From the NCBI GenBank assembly GCA_021797365.1, contig JAJZZU010000034.1, forward strand, positions 1-13,251: 13,251 bases of DNA, given 5' to 3'. The translations under genes and the position numbers were made by a program. Position 1 is the stretch's first letter. Every line of letters starts with the position of its first letter. Under the pieces are notes generated by a model. That model did no database searches, had not been told where the DNA came from, and worked only from the letters and a program-made list of their open reading frames with translations. Origin of the DNA: Pseudomonadota bacterium (GTDB taxonomy: Bacteria > Pseudomonadota > Gammaproteobacteria > Acidiferrobacterales > Acidiferrobacteraceae). Shown piece after piece: positions 10,618-13,251 of this stretch.

Positions 10618-13251
10618 CCCACAAATCCGTCCGCACAACACTGGCCGCGGCTTTGCTCTTGCTGGTCGGCTCCGCCCTATCCGCCCCGGCCTTTGCCGGC
10701 GCCGCCCCGGCGCCGCCGCCGATGGCGCAGGCGGGGACGTACACGCCCTCATCCTCCGGCGGCAACCTATCTATGCCATCGCTCGCGCCCGGGTCGGGCA
10801 CCGGCTCGCTCTTTGGCGTAGTCTTCTACCCTCTCGCCCCCCAGGACATCGGCTACTCCCTGCTGCAGCGGATCTTCGGCCCTGAGGTGACCACGATCGC
10901 CTCGGGCGGGCTGACCCTCTCGGGGGGCACCTCTTCCTCGTCTACGGCCTCTGCCACGAACGTCTCTGGCGCCGGCAGCGTCCTGGCCGACGGCTTCGGG
11001 GTGATGAATACCGGCATCCTGCTGATCGTCGCGCTGATGACCATCTTTGGGTCGCTGACCGGCATCCTGCACACCGCCAACCGCGGCGAGTGGATGGGGC
11101 GCAACGGGTCTGTGTTCTGGGCCCCGGTCCGCGTCATTATCGGCGGCGGGGCCCTGATGCCCGTCTTCGGCGGCTACTCGCTGGTTCAAGCCATGGTGCT
11201 CTGGACCACCATGGCGGGGATGGGGGTCGCCAATCGCGCGGCTGATGTCATGATCTCCGCGTTCGTGAGCCGTCCGGCCGTGGTCGCCCCGTCGCCTCCC
11301 GCGGGCCGCCAGATCGCCGAGGGGCTGCTCGCAGGCCAGGCCTGCGCCGCGTACTACAACGCCCACGCCGGCGCGCAGATCGACAACTACAACCCAGCCA
11401 AGGCTACGCCGACGCAGTGGTATGTCGATGAACTGGTCATGAGCGAAGCGGGTGGCGACACGACCGAGCAACTGGTCGCCCCGACCGGCGCGAACATCTG
11501 GACCCACTCATTCACGTCTGGCAGCTCGACCGACGAGACCCAGTACCAATGGGTCCACATCAAGGACCCGCAGAATTGGAAGGCGGCGCAAATTCCCGCG
11601 AAAGACGACATCTGCGGTGGGGTGGGCTTTCGCGTGCCGCTCAACCTCCCCTCTCACGGCTGGACCAACGGTCTGCTGGGCGAGGTCAGCAACCCCCAAA
11701 GCGAAAGCATGGTGCAGAACTTCATGTTCAACGCCGAACAGCAAGGGGTACAGGCGGCGGCCGCCGACACAAAACCTCTGGCCACCCTGCTCGGAACGGG
11801 GCGCGCGCCGATATCCTCGACGACCGGCGACCTCGTCCTGCCTTCGCCCGCGTTCCCCTCGGGCGCCACGCCAGCGCCCCAGGCGGTCGCCGGCGGGGCC
11901 ACCGTGCCGGTCACCACGCCGCCGGCACCAAAAGCCCCCAGCGTCAGCCAGGTGGCGTCCGCGGAGGCGACCTTCGCCCAGGCCTCGGCGGCTTTCGATA
12001 CCCCGGTCGTCAACGCGAGCAATGCCGCGATCCATATGCTCGTGGGGCAGAAGAACATGCAGGCTATCGTTAATGTCGTCGAGAAGGAGGGTTGGCTGAC
12101 GATCGGCGGGCTGTGGCTCAATCTCGCGCGCCTCGACCAGTCCGAACACAACCTCGCTTCGCCGCACACGGCGATCTCCACGCCCGCCACCAAAGGCCTC
12201 GCCCAATCTTCGCGCGGTGCGATCGTCGTCCGCCAGGCGATAGCCATCGGTAGTCACCCTACGACCGCGCTGGGGCGGCTCATTGGCGCCAGCGCGAGAA
12301 GTAATGTAAGTGCTCCATGGTACGAGCGGGCTTGGGATGGCGTTAAGGCCGACGCGAGCGACCTAATCTCGCGCGTCTTCATGATCCCTGTGGAGACCAT
12401 CATGTCGGTCTTTGTCGGCTCCAGTGGTGGCTTGGGCAACGCCCACCAGACGGTCTCTGGGGCCGCGAGCGCGCTGTCCTCTGGTAACCCGCTCATTATG
12501 TTCATGGAGGCGGGTCAGCTGATGCTGACCATCGCGGGCGGACTTATTTTGGTATGGGTCGGCGCGAAGGTGGCCGGGGCGCTAGGAGGCGGGGCGGCCG
12601 CCGCCGCAGGAGCCGCGGCCCTCGGGCCATTAGGGGCAGTGGTGGCCGGGGCTGTCGAAAAAGTGGTGGAAGGCTTTTTCGCCATCGCCGCCCTACTCAT
12701 CTCCGCGTTTTTGATTGGCGGCTTTGTCCTCGGCATCCTGCTCCCCGCCCTGCCCTTGATCGCCTTCTTGTCGGCGGCCATGGGCTGGCTCCTTATGGTC
12801 GCCGAGGCCATGGTGGCCGCGCCCCTCTGGGCCGCCGCGCACGTCTCGTTTGAGGGCGAAGGCTGGGCACCCCAACGGGCTCAGATGGGCTACCAGATGA
12901 TCGCGGGGCTCGTCCTGCGCCCGATCCTGATCACCATCGGCGCCTTCCTCGCCATGGCGCTCATGGAGGCAGCGGCTTGGCTGATCGGGATCAGCTTCCT
13001 GAGCTACGCCTCAGCCTATATCAACGGCACACAGTCGATGACGCAGGCCCTGGAGGCGGACGGGCTGGTGATCGTCCTGATCCTGATGCTCACGTTTGTA
13101 TGCTTCCACGCGGTCCGGGTTATGACGGTCCTGCCCGATCAGGTCCTAAAGTGGATCGGCGGTGGAACGAGCGCCCTTGGGGCCGCAGCCGACATGCAGG
13201 GTCATGTCAACAAGGTGATGGGGATCGTCCACGTCGCAAAACCAAAACCCG
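10614..13251 (+). CDS. DotA/TraY-family type IVB secretion membrane protein (3' end beyond window)
   Basis: Open from ATG 10614 to the right edge, 879 complete codons and no stop. It begins with a signal peptide (KSVRTTLAAALLLLVGSALSAPAFA, likely cleaved after residue 28). A first membrane cluster at about residues 125-205 (GILLIVALMTIFGSL, VRVIIGGGALMPVFGGYSLVQAMVLW) is followed by a long periplasmic loop with several Cys and Pro/Ala-rich linkers. A second cluster from about residue 640 includes LTIAGGLILVWVGAKVA, FFAIAALLISAFLIGGFVLGILL and LVIVLILMLTFVCFHAVRVM. FEGEGW (about 746-751) followed by GYQMIAGLVLRPILITIGAFL matches the conserved DotA/TraY segment. DotA and TraY are inner-membrane components of Dot/Icm and IncI transfer systems, so more type IVB genes should follow. 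Confidence 0.88.
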   Translation, partial: MTHKSVRTTLAAALLLLVGSALSAPAFAGAAPAPPPMAQAGTYTPSSSGGNLSMPSLAPGSGTGSLFGVVFYPLAPQDIGYSLLQRIFGPEVTTIASGGLTLSGGTSSSSTASATNVSGAGSVLADGFGVMNTGILLIVALMTIFGSLTGILHTANRGEWMGRNGSVFWAPVRVIIGGGALMPVFGGYSLVQAMVLWTTMAGMGVANRAADVMISAFVSRPAVVAPSPPAGRQIAEGLLAGQACAAYYNAHAGAQIDNYNPAKATPTQWYVDELVMSEAGGDTTEQLVAPTGANIWTHSFTSGSSTDETQYQWVHIKDPQNWKAAQIPAKDDICGGVGFRVPLNLPSHGWTNGLLGEVSNPQSESMVQNFMFNAEQQGVQAAAADTKPLATLLGTGRAPISSTTGDLVLPSPAFPSGATPAPQAVAGGATVPVTTPPAPKAPSVSQVASAEATFAQASAAFDTPVVNASNAAIHMLVGQKNMQAIVNVVEKEGWLTIGGLWLNLARLDQSEHNLASPHTAISTPATKGLAQSSRGAIVVRQAIAIGSHPTTALGRLIGASARSNVSAPWYERAWDGVKADASDLISRVFMIPVETIMSVFVGSSGGLGNAHQTVSGAASALSSGNPLIMFMEAGQLMLTIAGGLILVWVGAKVAGALGGGAAAAAGAAALGPLGAVVAGAVEKVVEGFFAIAALLISAFLIGGFVLGILLPALPLIAFLSAAMGWLLMVAEAMVAAPLWAAAHVSFEGEGWAPQRAQMGYQMIAGLVLRPILITIGAFLAMALMEAAAWLIGISFLSYASAYINGTQSMTQALEADGLVIVLILMLTFVCFHAVRVMTVLPDQVLKWIGGGTSALGAAADMQGHVNKVMGIVHVAKPKP

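Noticed and set aside
10767..12257. Long minus-strand and alternative plus-strand frames over the dotA/traY gene
   Set aside because: The plus frame from 10614 stays open to the window edge with a signal peptide, membrane spans and family motifs. The others are Arg/Gly/His-rich shadows.

Overview
This GC-rich window looks like the backbone of a conjugative plasmid, or of an integrated conjugative element, from a proteobacterium. It carries a replication-initiator-like gene, a toxin-antitoxin pair, a partition/stability operon, a probable origin of transfer, a MOB-F relaxase, a coupling protein and the first gene of a type IVB-like secretion apparatus. Nothing in it is clearly chromosomal. The host genus cannot be fixed from the sequence; an environmental beta/gammaproteobacterium is a guess.

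Layout. Bases 3-349 hold a small gene that appears split by a frameshift and overlaps the start of a putative replication initiator (333-1187). That gene's 3' end carries tandem 25-bp repeats and is followed by two hairpins. A higB-higA type II toxin-antitoxin operon (1381-2105) follows, driven by a promoter with repeated GGTATAC elements and apparently leaderless at the toxin. Converging on it, with only 3 bp between the coding ends, is a three-gene minus-strand operon (3949 to 2109): a small putative DNA-binding protein, a ParA/StbB-like ATPase, and an Ala-rich protein with one membrane segment. This matches the stbABC layout of IncW plasmid R388. About 550 bp without a gene (3950-4499) separate it from the divergent relaxase gene. 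That region is dense in hairpins and repeats and is the best candidate for oriT. To the right come a TrwC/TraI-type relaxase-helicase (4500-7898), a 75-residue unknown, a TrwB/TraD-type coupling ATPase (8215-10311), an 86-residue unknown, and a DotA/TraY-family membrane protein that runs off the right edge (10614 onward).

Two things stand out. First, the 18-bp element ATTTCC-N4-AGCCCCTA occurs four times, once in front of each of four transcription units (stb-like operon, relaxase, small gene plus coupling protein, small gene plus dotA/traY), always oriented toward the gene. This looks like a private operator or promoter element of a transfer regulon. Second, the DNA-processing module is IncW/F-like (MOB-F relaxase, TrwB-like coupling protein, stb-like operon) while the transport gene is of the IncI/Dot-Icm (type IVB) kind, so the system appears to be a hybrid conjugation machine. 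Two single-base frame disruptions at short G or C runs around the rep gene may be sequencing errors or real decay.
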